From JAUXFK01 sp034189035 (lineage in GTDB: Bacteria; Desulfobacterota; UBA8473), in NCBI GenBank assembly GCA_034189035.1, contig JAXHVA010000025.1, positions 1-48,768 of the forward strand: 48,768 nt of DNA, read 5' to 3'. Below the pieces are notes generated by a model. The model had not been told where the DNA came from and made no database searches. It saw only the letters and a list, made by a program, of their open reading frames with translations. Below, piece by piece: positions 19,118 to 27,247 of the stretch. Position 1 is the stretch's first letter, and each line of letters begins with the position of its first letter. The translations under genes and the position numbers were made by a program.

Positions 19118-19124
19118 TAAGCAT

Positions 19125-21623
19125 ATGGGAGACAACTCGGATAAGATGATAGCAGCTGTTGGGAAGACCAAGGTTGACATATCTAAAACGGTAAGGGATG
19201 TTGAAGGGATAGAGGATCTTGTAAAGGAATCCATAGAAACCGTATGGAATCCAAACCTTGTGAATCAGATAAAGGTATGGCTTCAGCCCTTTGCCCATGC
19301 GAATGATTTGGCAGAGTGGGACAGGATCATATTGGACAAATACCCCCCCTTGTATTCAAACATTCAGACCAAGTGTGGTGATTGCTTTCAGGGGCCCTGT
19401 GACCTGAGTAAAGGGAAAGGGGTTTGCGGTTTAGACTGTGATACGTACCAGGCAAAGCTGTCTTTGCTGAGTTCCTGTAAAGGTCTGGCTTCATTTGTCT
19501 CGGACTGCAGGGATTTGGTAAATCACTGTATCAAAAAGAATGGGATAGATGCAAAGATCGAATGGGGCAAGTCGATGTCCTATGGATTCATGAATGTTCA
19601 TGCAGTTACAGGGGTGAATTTACATACCCTGGCTGATGCAAACAGGGTTCTCACGTATATTGAGGACCAGCTGGCGGAGATGTTAACATCGGCGAGTCAC
19701 GGTCATGACTGTGATATTGTCGATCTCGAATCAAAGACCTTCCATGCAGGTACAGTGATGTTGGCTGCTATGGATATTGCAGAGGCTTTGAAGTTCACTT
19801 TCTTTGGATTTCTCTGGTCAGGGGATCAGGAGTTACTCGATGTTAAAGATTATCCTGAGCCCTATACTCAGGTAGGACTTGGGTCTGTAGATACGAGCAA
19901 GCCGGTTGTTGTATTTGTTGGGAATGATTTTTTACCTGCATACGAGGCGGTTCAATACATTAAGAAAGAGAACCTAGCTGATAAGATTGAGGTCTGTGGG
20001 GTTGGTGCTGTGGGTCATGATATGATTCGTTTTTATGAACCTGCAAAGGTTCTGGTCACGCCGGTGAAGCTTACAAAACTTTTGAGAATGGGTATGGCCG
20101 ACGTATTGGTCGTGAGCGACAGTTGCACAAAGGTGAATATATTAGAAGAGGCAGCAAAGACCAATACACGGGTAATCGTAACCAGTTTTAAGCAGAGCTT
20201 TGGTTTAGTGGAGAGGAGTTTTGACTCGGCAGATGATATCGTTAAAGACCTGGTAGATGGTCTTGATTCAGTTTTGGTTTTTGATAAAGCAAAGGCAGGG
20301 GAGATTGCAGTTAAGGCAGTGCAGCAGGTAAAGTCAAGGAGAAAGGAGAGCTATCTGCTTTCCCTAGACCAGGTGAAGGAGCAGGCAGCAAAGTGTGACA
20401 GTTGCGATGCATGCTTCAGGGCATGTCCGAATCGAATTATCAGCAGCAAGGTGATATTGCCTGCAAAAGACGGTGACACTGCCAAGTTGGCAGAGCTTTG
20501 TGATTCGAGTCTATTCTGTGGCAAGTGTGAAGCTGCATGTCCGCAGGACATACCGATTATGGACATAATCCTTGCATCGAGTTCAGAGAAAATCACGGAG
20601 GATTATGCCCGCATGCGGGCGGGAAGGGGTCTTATCAGCCAGTTGGAGGTAAGGGATCTGGCGATTACTGCCTTTAGCATGCCGGGAATGGTCAGTATAA
20701 CCGGATGCGGCAACTATCCGGGGAGTGATAAAGACATTGCATGGTTAGCCGGTGAGTTTGTGAACTCTAATTGCGCTGTTACGCTTTCCGGTTGTGCTTC
20801 TGCGGATGCTGCCCGTTATTTTGACGAAAAGACAAAAAAGTTTCTCTTTGAACAGTTTCCAGGTCTTTACAACCCGAGGTGTGTAGCGAATATCGGTGGG
20901 TGTTCATCGATAGGATTGGCAATGACATTACCTGCTTACAAACTGGGTTATCTTGCCTATAAGTGTCCGTATCGGGCTACATATGAGATGCTTTCCGATT
21001 TTATGATAAAGTCAGCTGCTGTGCTTGTTCTTTGGGGCCCTGCTACAGATCTCATGTATACCCTGGCAGCCGGACATGCACGTTCAGGTATAAAGGTTGT
21101 GGTTGGTCCTCACGGTTCAAATTTTAAGAGGTTTTTACCTGGTAATAAATACGACCGAAGTAAATGGTGGTCATTACATGGGTTTGAAGGCCATAAAAAA
21201 GAGATGGAGCCCCTTCCTGAGCATCTCATTTTTCCTGTAGAGACGAAAGAAGAGGCCCTTGCCCTTACATATAAGCTATTCTTTGGGTTTCAGGACCTCG
21301 ACACTGCACGTGTGAACAAGTTTGATCTCTGGTTGAATGCCTATAGAAAGCATTTTGGAAAAACGCTTCCCGATGACTGGCATCTTTTTATAAAGAAAGA
21401 CGTGGAGATTCCCATAGCAAAAAAGGCCAAATTGCTCAGGTTACTGGCCGAGGAACATGGCTTTGAAGTTGACAAGAAACGGGGGAGGATTACCAAGTTT
21501 AAACACAGGGATGGAAGGATGCTGGACCCTGGACAGATGGTTGAGGAGTATGGAATGAAGATAGGCGTTTACACTACCTTTTTGCCCAGGCTGGTCTATG
21601 CAAAGAGGTCAGACAGAGAATAG
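19125..21623 (+). CDS. cdhA: CO dehydrogenase, archaeal-type alpha subunit CdhA (copy 1)
   Basis: This 832-residue protein is the nickel CODH subunit of the CdhA type. The N-terminal cluster motif is C84-x2-C87-x4-C92-x8-C101 (CGDCFQGPCDL). Two extra ferredoxin-like clusters (CDSCDACFRACP at 424-434 and CGKCEAACP at 465-472) separate CdhA from bacterial CooS, which lacks them. Likely C-cluster Cys ligands are C334 (SDSC), C528 (TGCGNYP), C557 (SGCAS) and C593 (GGCSS). It interconverts CO and CO2 with ferredoxin electrons. cdhB follows directly. The start has TAGGAGA 7 bases upstream. No AcsB/CdhC, CdhD or CdhE is in the window. Confidence 0.9.
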   Translation: MGDNSDKMIAAVGKTKVDISKTVRDVEGIEDLVKESIETVWNPNLVNQIKVWLQPFAHANDLAEWDRIILDKYPPLYSNIQTKCGDCFQGPCDLSKGKGVCGLDCDTYQAKLSLLSSCKGLASFVSDCRDLVNHCIKKNGIDAKIEWGKSMSYGFMNVHAVTGVNLHTLADANRVLTYIEDQLAEMLTSASHGHDCDIVDLESKTFHAGTVMLAAMDIAEALKFTFFGFLWSGDQELLDVKDYPEPYTQVGLGSVDTSKPVVVFVGNDFLPAYEAVQYIKKENLADKIEVCGVGAVGHDMIRFYEPAKVLVTPVKLTKLLRMGMADVLVVSDSCTKVNILEEAAKTNTRVIVTSFKQSFGLVERSFDSADDIVKDLVDGLDSVLVFDKAKAGEIAVKAVQQVKSRRKESYLLSLDQVKEQAAKCDSCDACFRACPNRIISSKVILPAKDGDTAKLAELCDSSLFCGKCEAACPQDIPIMDIILASSSEKITEDYARMRAGRGLISQLEVRDLAITAFSMPGMVSITGCGNYPGSDKDIAWLAGEFVNSNCAVTLSGCASADAARYFDEKTKKFLFEQFPGLYNPRCVANIGGCSSIGLAMTLPAYKLGYLAYKCPYRATYEMLSDFMIKSAAVLVLWGPATDLMYTLAAGHARSGIKVVVGPHGSNFKRFLPGNKYDRSKWWSLHGFEGHKKEMEPLPEHLIFPVETKEEALALTYKLFFGFQDLDTARVNKFDLWLNAYRKHFGKTLPDDWHLFIKKDVEIPIAKKAKLLRLLAEEHGFEVDKKRGRITKFKHRDGRMLDPGQMVEEYGMKIGVYTTFLPRLVYAKRSDRE

Positions 21624-21670
21624 GGCAAAGATGTAAGGGCCCTTTTGTTTGAAGAAAGGAGAGGATAGCG

Positions 21671-22141
21671 ATGGTTTCTACAGCGGTTGAAATAGCAAAG
21701 TGTTTGAAGGAAGACAAAAACATACTCTTAATGACCGGTGCACTCTGTGACAATCTGGAGGTTGGAGAGAAAAAACTTGTAGAATATGCAGCACAGATAG
21801 CGGAACTCACAGGTATTCCTGTAGCTGCGACCGGAAATACTATTGCTGCTTTAGTAGAAAGGGGTATAAAGACAAAGAAGGTATTTGCGTATAATGTGCT
21901 TAATTACATGAGGGCTGAAAAATGGGAAGATCCGATATTTCCTGAACGGCCGGAGACACTTGTATTTATAGGCTACTATCCGTCTTTCATGAATATGATG
22001 ATCACTACTTTAAGAGCCGACAAGACGATTTGTCTGGACAATGTGGCCCTTGAAGGAGTGACTCTTTCTCCCCCGGATATGAATATAGATGATTGGGCGA
22101 AGTTTTTAGATGAAATCATAAACGAGTTAAAGAATAAATAG
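21671..22141 (+). CDS. cdhB: CODH epsilon subunit CdhB (copy 1)
   Basis: This 156-residue protein resembles the CdhB/epsilon subunit that forms an alpha2-epsilon2 CODH with CdhA in archaeal acetyl-CoA decarbonylase/synthase complexes. It has a Rossmann-like layout: NILLMTGAL near the N-terminus, PVAATGNT in the middle, LVFIGYYPSFMNMMI, and LDNVALEGVTLSPPDM. Epsilon has no redox centre and has been proposed to gate flavin or electron access. It begins 47 bases after cdhA, with GGAGAGG before the ATG. The order cdhA-cdhB matches archaeal operons. Confidence 0.85.
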   Translation: MVSTAVEIAKCLKEDKNILLMTGALCDNLEVGEKKLVEYAAQIAELTGIPVAATGNTIAALVERGIKTKKVFAYNVLNYMRAEKWEDPIFPERPETLVFIGYYPSFMNMMITTLRADKTICLDNVALEGVTLSPPDMNIDDWAKFLDEIINELKNK

Positions 22142-22177
22142 CCAACTTATCCAGGTTCTTTTTGGAGGATTGGGCGC

Positions 22178-22684
22178 ATGTACGAAGAAAAAGAGGAGAA
22201 ATTTACAAAAGAAGAGATCAAAAAGGGGATAGAGGACTTCTTTGGGTATGTTGGGTATAGCATATTGGAACCGAAGTATATCGGTTTTACCTTGCCGGAT
22301 ATACATGTACAAAGAAAAGAAGGTAAGAAAAACTATGAAATGATTGGGATAATAAAGAAGGACCTGAGTCAAGCCCTGGAAGGATACAGAGAACTGGCTG
22401 CTGCAAAATGTGTTCTGGGAAAAAAGGTAGATTATATCTTGATTCTCCCACCAGTAAGTGAGTACTTCACCCTTGCATTTTTGATCAGGGAAGAGGATTG
22501 GTGGTTTACGATCAAGGATCATACCTTTATGATGTGGCTTGTTAACCCGGAGAGGAGCAAGGTTGACTGTCTTGTAGGCTGGCCAGTGGATAATATCTTT
22601 AAAGACTATTTTGGAGCAATGAGCGGATTGGATTCTATGCTCTCACAAGAAGCAGCAAAGAGGATGATGGATGAGGAATTTTAA
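22178..22684 (+). CDS. Uncharacterised CODH-linked protein, paralogue of 3699-4499
   Basis: I do not recognise this 168-residue soluble protein. The middle (QALEGYRELAAAKCVLG followed by a YILILPP strand) has the look of a PD-(D/E)xK-like or related alpha/beta core, but no catalytic set is evident. Its C-terminus (WLVNP, GWPVDNIFK, then DEEF) parallels the longer protein beside cooC. It begins 36 bases after cdhB copy 1, with GGAGG upstream, and 27 bases before the radical SAM gene, so it is probably co-transcribed with both. It is not present after cdhB copy 2. Confidence 0.7.
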   Translation: MYEEKEEKFTKEEIKKGIEDFFGYVGYSILEPKYIGFTLPDIHVQRKEGKKNYEMIGIIKKDLSQALEGYRELAAAKCVLGKKVDYILILPPVSEYFTLAFLIREEDWWFTIKDHTFMMWLVNPERSKVDCLVGWPVDNIFKDYFGAMSGLDSMLSQEAAKRMMDEEF

Positions 22685-22711
22685 AGAATCTTTCAAAGGG
22701 TGATCAAGAAG

Positions 22712-23815
22712 ATGCTTTTTCAAGATACCAACCTTGCAGATCTTTCATATGAGATAGGGACCATTCGTCCCCCCAGTGAAGGGGGAAGTTACTCCCTGCT
22801 GATAAGAGTTACAAGAAACTGTCCATGGAATCAATGTACCTTTTGCTATGGTAGACCGTATAACCACGAAAAATTCAAAATGAGGTCTCTCGAAGAGGTC
22901 AAGGCAGATATAGACACCGTATGGACTATCCAGGACCAAATAAAGAAAATTTCCTGGCAATTCGGCTATGGAGGGGGGATTAATAATGAACTGGGAGCCG
23001 CTCTTATAAGAGAAATACCGGGACTCAGTAGAAACCATAGTTTCATAAATGTCTTTAACTGGATGTACTCTGGAGCAAGAACAGCGTTTCTCCAGGATGC
23101 AGATTCTCTTATTGTCCCAACATCACAATTGGTTAAAATCATAGAATACATGAAGGAGAGGTTCCCATCTATTAATAGGGTGACTTCTTATGCAAGGGCA
23201 AAGACCCTTTATAAGAAGAAAGACCAAGAGTTGGAAGAGTTACAAAAGACAGGTCTATCCAGGTTGCATATAGGGCTCGAGACCGGGGATGATGAGTTAT
23301 TAAAGAAAGTGAAGAAAGGAGTGAGTGCAAAAGAGCATATTCAAGCAGGGAAAAAAGTGAAGAAGTCGGGCATAGAACTCTCAGAATACATAATGCCCGG
23401 TCTTGGAGGAAGGAATATGCTTGAACAGCATGCAAAGAACACTGCTCGTGTATTAAGTGAGATCAATCCGGATTTTATACGATCAAGGCCATTTACCCCG
23501 ATTCCAGGAACTCCTTTATTTGATGAATACACAAATGGTGAATTAGAGCTCCTTTCGCCCTATGAGTGTCTTAAGGAGATGGAGATATTTATCAAGGATC
23601 TCGATGTAACCAGCAGGGTTTGCTTTGATCACTTTAGGAATCCTGCGTATCGAACTGGATCCGGGCACCTCTACCATCTTTTTAAACAGGATTATGATGG
23701 GTATAAATTTCCTGAAGAAAAAGGGGTTGTCCTCAACCTTATCAAAGAAGGGTTATCTGTCGATGAGGGGAGGTACTTACAGCAGCAGGATTATATACGT
23801 CTTGGTAGCCTGTAG
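22712..23815 (+). CDS. Radical SAM protein
   Basis: This 367-residue protein carries the motif NCPWNQCTFCYG, a C-x4-C-x2-C variant of the radical SAM cluster site. It also has an SAM-site glycine patch (FGYGGG), LHIGLETGDDELLKKVKKG, and RSRPFTPIPGTPLFDEY near the end, all typical of the HemN/Elp3-like TIM-barrel group. The substrate is unknown. Its place between the two cdhAB copies suggests cofactor or maturation work (inference). ATG 22712 is preferred because AAAGGGTGATC precedes it by 6 bases; the upstream in-frame GTG at 22700 lies inside that ribosome site. Confidence 0.85.
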   Translation: MLFQDTNLADLSYEIGTIRPPSEGGSYSLLIRVTRNCPWNQCTFCYGRPYNHEKFKMRSLEEVKADIDTVWTIQDQIKKISWQFGYGGGINNELGAALIREIPGLSRNHSFINVFNWMYSGARTAFLQDADSLIVPTSQLVKIIEYMKERFPSINRVTSYARAKTLYKKKDQELEELQKTGLSRLHIGLETGDDELLKKVKKGVSAKEHIQAGKKVKKSGIELSEYIMPGLGGRNMLEQHAKNTARVLSEINPDFIRSRPFTPIPGTPLFDEYTNGELELLSPYECLKEMEIFIKDLDVTSRVCFDHFRNPAYRTGSGHLYHLFKQDYDGYKFPEEKGVVLNLIKEGLSVDEGRYLQQQDYIRLGSL

Positions 23816-24125
23816 AGTTATCTTCCTCCATTCCATTAATCAAGTAAGTAAAGAGATGTTTTGTATACAATATACTGAAAGGGGCACATTGAGATTGGAA
23901 AAAAGGCCATTTAACTCAAAAATGTTAGTAAAAGACAGTCAGGATAATAATTTGATTAAACAGTTACGTTTTTTTGGATCTAATCGAGTTGTATCAGTCA
24001 AAAGGCCTTACAATAAAATGTTTAAGAGTGCGAATTCACAAGGGTCTTATGAAGAAGAAGGGCACGAGAGAATTCCCGGTTTATAAAATGAGGAATTTTT
24101 CTTGGAGCAAGGCCAGACGGAGGGT
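23816..24125 (+). other. Region upstream of the second cdhA copy
   Basis: No gene is supported here. It contains one copy of a short dispersed repeat (23891-23914). A frame in phase with cdhA extends back through 24049 and 23974, so an N-terminal extension of copy 2 is possible. GGAGGG at 24119-24124 makes the shared ATG at 24133 the better start. Confidence 0.5.
23891..23914 (+). repeat. Short dispersed repeat, copy 1 (diverged)
   Basis: The stretch starts GAGATTGGAAAAAAGGCC and continues ATTTAA. It resembles the 25-base repeats at 27189 and 32569 and lies before cdhA copy 2. Confidence 0.5.
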
Positions 24126-24132
24126 TAAGCAT

Positions 24133-26631
24133 ATGGGAGACAACTCGGATAAGATGATAGCAGCTGTTGGGAAGACCAAGGTTGACATATCTAAAACGGT
24201 AAGGGATGTTGAAGGGATAGAGGATCTTGTAAAGGAATCCATAGAAACCGTATGGAATCCAAACCTTGTGAATCAGATAAAGGTATGGCTTCAGCCCTTT
24301 GCCCATGCGAATGATTTGGCAGAGTGGGACAGGATCATATTGGACAAATACCCCCCCTTGTATTCAAACATTCAGACCAAGTGTGGTGATTGCTTTCAGG
24401 GGCCCTGTGACCTGAGTAAAGGGAAAGGGGTTTGCGGTTTAGACTGTGATACGTACCAGGCAAAGCTGTCTTTGCTGAGTTCCTGTAAAGGTCTGGCTTC
24501 ATTTGTCTCGGACTGCAGGGATTTGGTAAATCACTGTATCAAAAAGAATGGGATAGATGCAAAGATCGAATGGGGCAAGTCGATGTCCTATGGATTCATG
24601 AATGTTCATGCAGTTACAGGGGTGAATTTACATACCCTGGCTGATGCAAACAGGGTTCTCACGTATATTGAGGACCAGCTGGCGGAGATGTTAACATCGG
24701 CGAGTCACGGTCATGACTGTGATATTGTCGATCTCGAATCAAAGACCTTCCATGCAGGTACAGTGATGTTGGCTGCTATGGATATTGCAGAGGCTTTGAA
24801 GTTCACTTTCTTTGGATTTCTCTGGTCAGGGGATCAGGAGTTACTCGATGTTAAAGATTATCCTGAGCCCTATACTCAGGTAGGACTTGGGTCTGTAGAT
24901 ACGAGCAAGCCGGTTGTTGTATTTGTTGGGAATGATTTTTTACCTGCATACGAGGCGGTTCAATACATTAAGAAAGAGAACCTAGCTGATAAGATTGAGG
25001 TCTGTGGGGTTGGTGCTGTGGGTCATGATATGATTCGTTTTTATGAACCTGCAAAGGTTCTGGTCACGCCGGTGAAGCTTACAAAACTTTTGAGAATGGG
25101 TATGGCCGACGTATTGGTCGTGAGCGACAGTTGCACAAAGGTGAATATATTAGAAGAGGCAGCAAAGACCAATACACGGGTAATCGTAACCAGTTTTAAG
25201 CAGAGCTTTGGTTTAGTGGAGAGGAGTTTTGACTCGGCAGATGATATCGTTAAAGACCTGGTAGATGGTCTTGATTCAGTTTTGGTTTTTGATAAAGCAA
25301 AGGCAGGGGAGATTGCAGTTAAGGCAGTGCAGCAGGTAAAGTCAAGGAGAAAGGAGAGCTATCTGCTTTCCCTAGACCAGGTGAAGGAGCAGGCAGCAAA
25401 GTGTGACAGTTGCGATGCATGCTTCAGGGCATGTCCGAATCGAATTATCAGCAGCAAGGTGATATTGCCTGCAAAAGACGGTGACACTGCCAAGTTGGCA
25501 GAGCTTTGTGATTCGAGTCTATTCTGTGGCAAGTGTGAAGCTGCATGTCCGCAGGACATACCGATTATGGACATAATCCTTGCATCGAGTTCAGAGAAAA
25601 TCACGGAGGATTATGCCCGCATGCGGGCGGGAAGGGGTCTTATCAGCCAGTTGGAGGTAAGGGATCTGGCGATTACTGCCTTTAGCATGCCGGGAATGGT
25701 CAGTATAACCGGATGCGGCAACTATCCGGGGAGTGATAAAGACATTGCATGGTTAGCCGGTGAGTTTGTGAACTCTAATTGCGCTGTTACGCTTTCCGGT
25801 TGTGCTTCTGCGGATGCTGCCCGTTATTTTGACGAAAAGACAAAAAAGTTTCTCTTTGAACAGTTTCCAGGTCTTTACAACCCGAGGTGTGTAGCGAATA
25901 TCGGTGGGTGTTCATCGATAGGATTGGCAATGACATTACCTGCTTACAAACTGGGTTATCTTGCCTATAAGTGTCCGTATCGGGCTACATATGAGATGCT
26001 TTCCGATTTTATGATAAAGTCAGCTGCTGTGCTTGTTCTTTGGGGCCCTGCTACAGATCTCATGTATACCCTGGCAGCCGGACATGCACGTTCAGGTATA
26101 AAGGTTGTGGTTGGTCCTCACGGTTCAAATTTTAAGAGGTTTTTACCTGGTAATAAATACGACCGAAGTAAATGGTGGTCATTACATGGGTTTGAAGGCC
26201 ATAAAAAAGAGATGGAGCCCCTTCCTGAGCATCTCATTTTTCCTGTAGAGACGAAAGAAGAGGCCCTTGCCCTTACATATAAGCTATTCTTTGGGTTTCA
26301 GGACCTCGACACTGCACGTGTGAACAAGTTTGATCTCTGGTTGAATGCCTATAGAAAGCATTTTGGAAAAACGCTTCCCGATGACTGGCATCTTTTTATA
26401 AAGAAAGACGTGGAGATTCCCATAGCAAAAAAGGCCAAATTGCTCAGGTTACTGGCCGAGGAACATGGCTTTGAAGTTGACAAGAAACGGGGGAGGATTA
26501 CCAAGTTTAAACACAGGGATGGAAGGATGCTGGACCCTGGACAGATGGTTGAGGAGTATGGAATGAAGATAGGCGTTTACACTACCTTTTTGCCCAGGCT
26601 GGTCTATGCAAAGAGGTCAGACAGAGAATAG
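24133..26631 (+). CDS. cdhA: CO dehydrogenase, archaeal-type alpha subunit CdhA (copy 2)
   Basis: From the ATG at 24133 the protein is identical to copy 1 (832 residues), including all cluster motifs. What differs is the upstream context: the ribosome site is GGAGGG (24119-24124) instead of TAGGAGA, and the frame stays open upstream, so translation from ATG 24049 would add 28 basic residues. The two copies are therefore probably expressed under different control (inference). Complete identity over 2.5 kb implies very recent duplication, gene conversion, or an assembly artefact. Confidence 0.9.
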   Translation: MGDNSDKMIAAVGKTKVDISKTVRDVEGIEDLVKESIETVWNPNLVNQIKVWLQPFAHANDLAEWDRIILDKYPPLYSNIQTKCGDCFQGPCDLSKGKGVCGLDCDTYQAKLSLLSSCKGLASFVSDCRDLVNHCIKKNGIDAKIEWGKSMSYGFMNVHAVTGVNLHTLADANRVLTYIEDQLAEMLTSASHGHDCDIVDLESKTFHAGTVMLAAMDIAEALKFTFFGFLWSGDQELLDVKDYPEPYTQVGLGSVDTSKPVVVFVGNDFLPAYEAVQYIKKENLADKIEVCGVGAVGHDMIRFYEPAKVLVTPVKLTKLLRMGMADVLVVSDSCTKVNILEEAAKTNTRVIVTSFKQSFGLVERSFDSADDIVKDLVDGLDSVLVFDKAKAGEIAVKAVQQVKSRRKESYLLSLDQVKEQAAKCDSCDACFRACPNRIISSKVILPAKDGDTAKLAELCDSSLFCGKCEAACPQDIPIMDIILASSSEKITEDYARMRAGRGLISQLEVRDLAITAFSMPGMVSITGCGNYPGSDKDIAWLAGEFVNSNCAVTLSGCASADAARYFDEKTKKFLFEQFPGLYNPRCVANIGGCSSIGLAMTLPAYKLGYLAYKCPYRATYEMLSDFMIKSAAVLVLWGPATDLMYTLAAGHARSGIKVVVGPHGSNFKRFLPGNKYDRSKWWSLHGFEGHKKEMEPLPEHLIFPVETKEEALALTYKLFFGFQDLDTARVNKFDLWLNAYRKHFGKTLPDDWHLFIKKDVEIPIAKKAKLLRLLAEEHGFEVDKKRGRITKFKHRDGRMLDPGQMVEEYGMKIGVYTTFLPRLVYAKRSDRE

Positions 26632-26678
26632 GGCAAAGATGTAAGGGCCCTTTTGTTTGAAGAAAGGAGAGGATAGCG

Positions 26679-27149
26679 ATGGTTTCTACAGCGGTTGAAA
26701 TAGCAAAGTGTTTGAAGGAAGACAAAAACATACTCTTAATGACCGGTGCACTCTGTGACAATCTGGAGGTTGGAGAGAAAAAACTTGTAGAATATGCAGC
26801 ACAGATAGCGGAACTCACAGGTATTCCTGTAGCTGCGACCGGAAATACTATTGCTGCTTTAGTAGAAAGGGGTATAAAGACAAAGAAGGTATTTGCGTAT
26901 AATGTGCTTAATTACATGAGGGCTGAAAAATGGGAAGATCCGATATTTCCTGAACGGCCGGAGACACTTGTATTTATAGGCTACTATCCGTCTTTCATGA
27001 ATATGATGATCACTACTTTAAGAGCCGACAAGACGATTTGTCTGGACAATGTGGCCCTTGAAGGAGTGACTCTTTCTCCCCCGGATATGAATATAGATGA
27101 TTGGGCGAAGTTTTTAGATGAAATCATAAACGAGTTAAAGAATAAATAG
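26679..27149 (+). CDS. cdhB: CODH epsilon subunit CdhB (copy 2)
   Basis: Identical in protein sequence to the 156-residue CdhB at 21671-22141 and equally spaced from its cdhA. It is followed not by the uncharacterised 168-residue gene but, after about 100 bases, by the BcrC-like gene. The second copy therefore physically joins CODH to the acyl-CoA reductase/dehydratase pair. Confidence 0.85.
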   Translation: MVSTAVEIAKCLKEDKNILLMTGALCDNLEVGEKKLVEYAAQIAELTGIPVAATGNTIAALVERGIKTKKVFAYNVLNYMRAEKWEDPIFPERPETLVFIGYYPSFMNMMITTLRADKTICLDNVALEGVTLSPPDMNIDDWAKFLDEIINELKNK

Positions 27150-27188
27150 CCAACTTATCCAGGTTCCTGAAAAAAAAAGGGTTTTTTT

Positions 27189-27213
27189 GAGATTGGGCAA
27201 AAGGCCCCTTTAT
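27189..27213 (+). repeat. Short dispersed repeat, copy 2
   Basis: A 25-base element beginning GAGATTGGGCAAAAGG that matches 32569-32593 at 23 of 25 positions. GGGC and GCCC within it can pair as a small stem. It lies 22 bases beyond the end of the 3-kb repeat. Confidence 0.6.
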
Positions 27214-27247
27214 GGATGGAAACTCATTCTGAAGAAAGGATTAAACT

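Larger units (their letters stand above)
19118..22158 (+). repeat. 3,041-bp direct repeat, copy 1 (cdhA-cdhB)
   Basis: This segment recurs at 24126-27166 with a constant offset of 5,008 bases. Everywhere I compared the bases they agree, and both encoded proteins are identical. The repeat starts seven bases before the cdhA ATG and ends 17 bases after the cdhB stop. Upstream ribosome sites and downstream flanks differ. Confidence 0.95.
24126..27166 (+). repeat. 3,041-bp direct repeat, copy 2 (cdhA-cdhB)
   Basis: Second copy of the segment at 19118-22158, same orientation, with no difference seen in the parts compared and identical proteins. It joins different flanking sequence on both sides, at 24125/24126 and 27166/27167. 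Confidence 0.95.

Noticed and set aside
23974..24132. Long N-terminal extension of CdhA copy 2 from 23974
   Set aside because: Copy 1 has no counterpart and a good ribosome site immediately precedes the shared ATG at 24133; only the shorter ATG 24049 extension is kept as a possibility.
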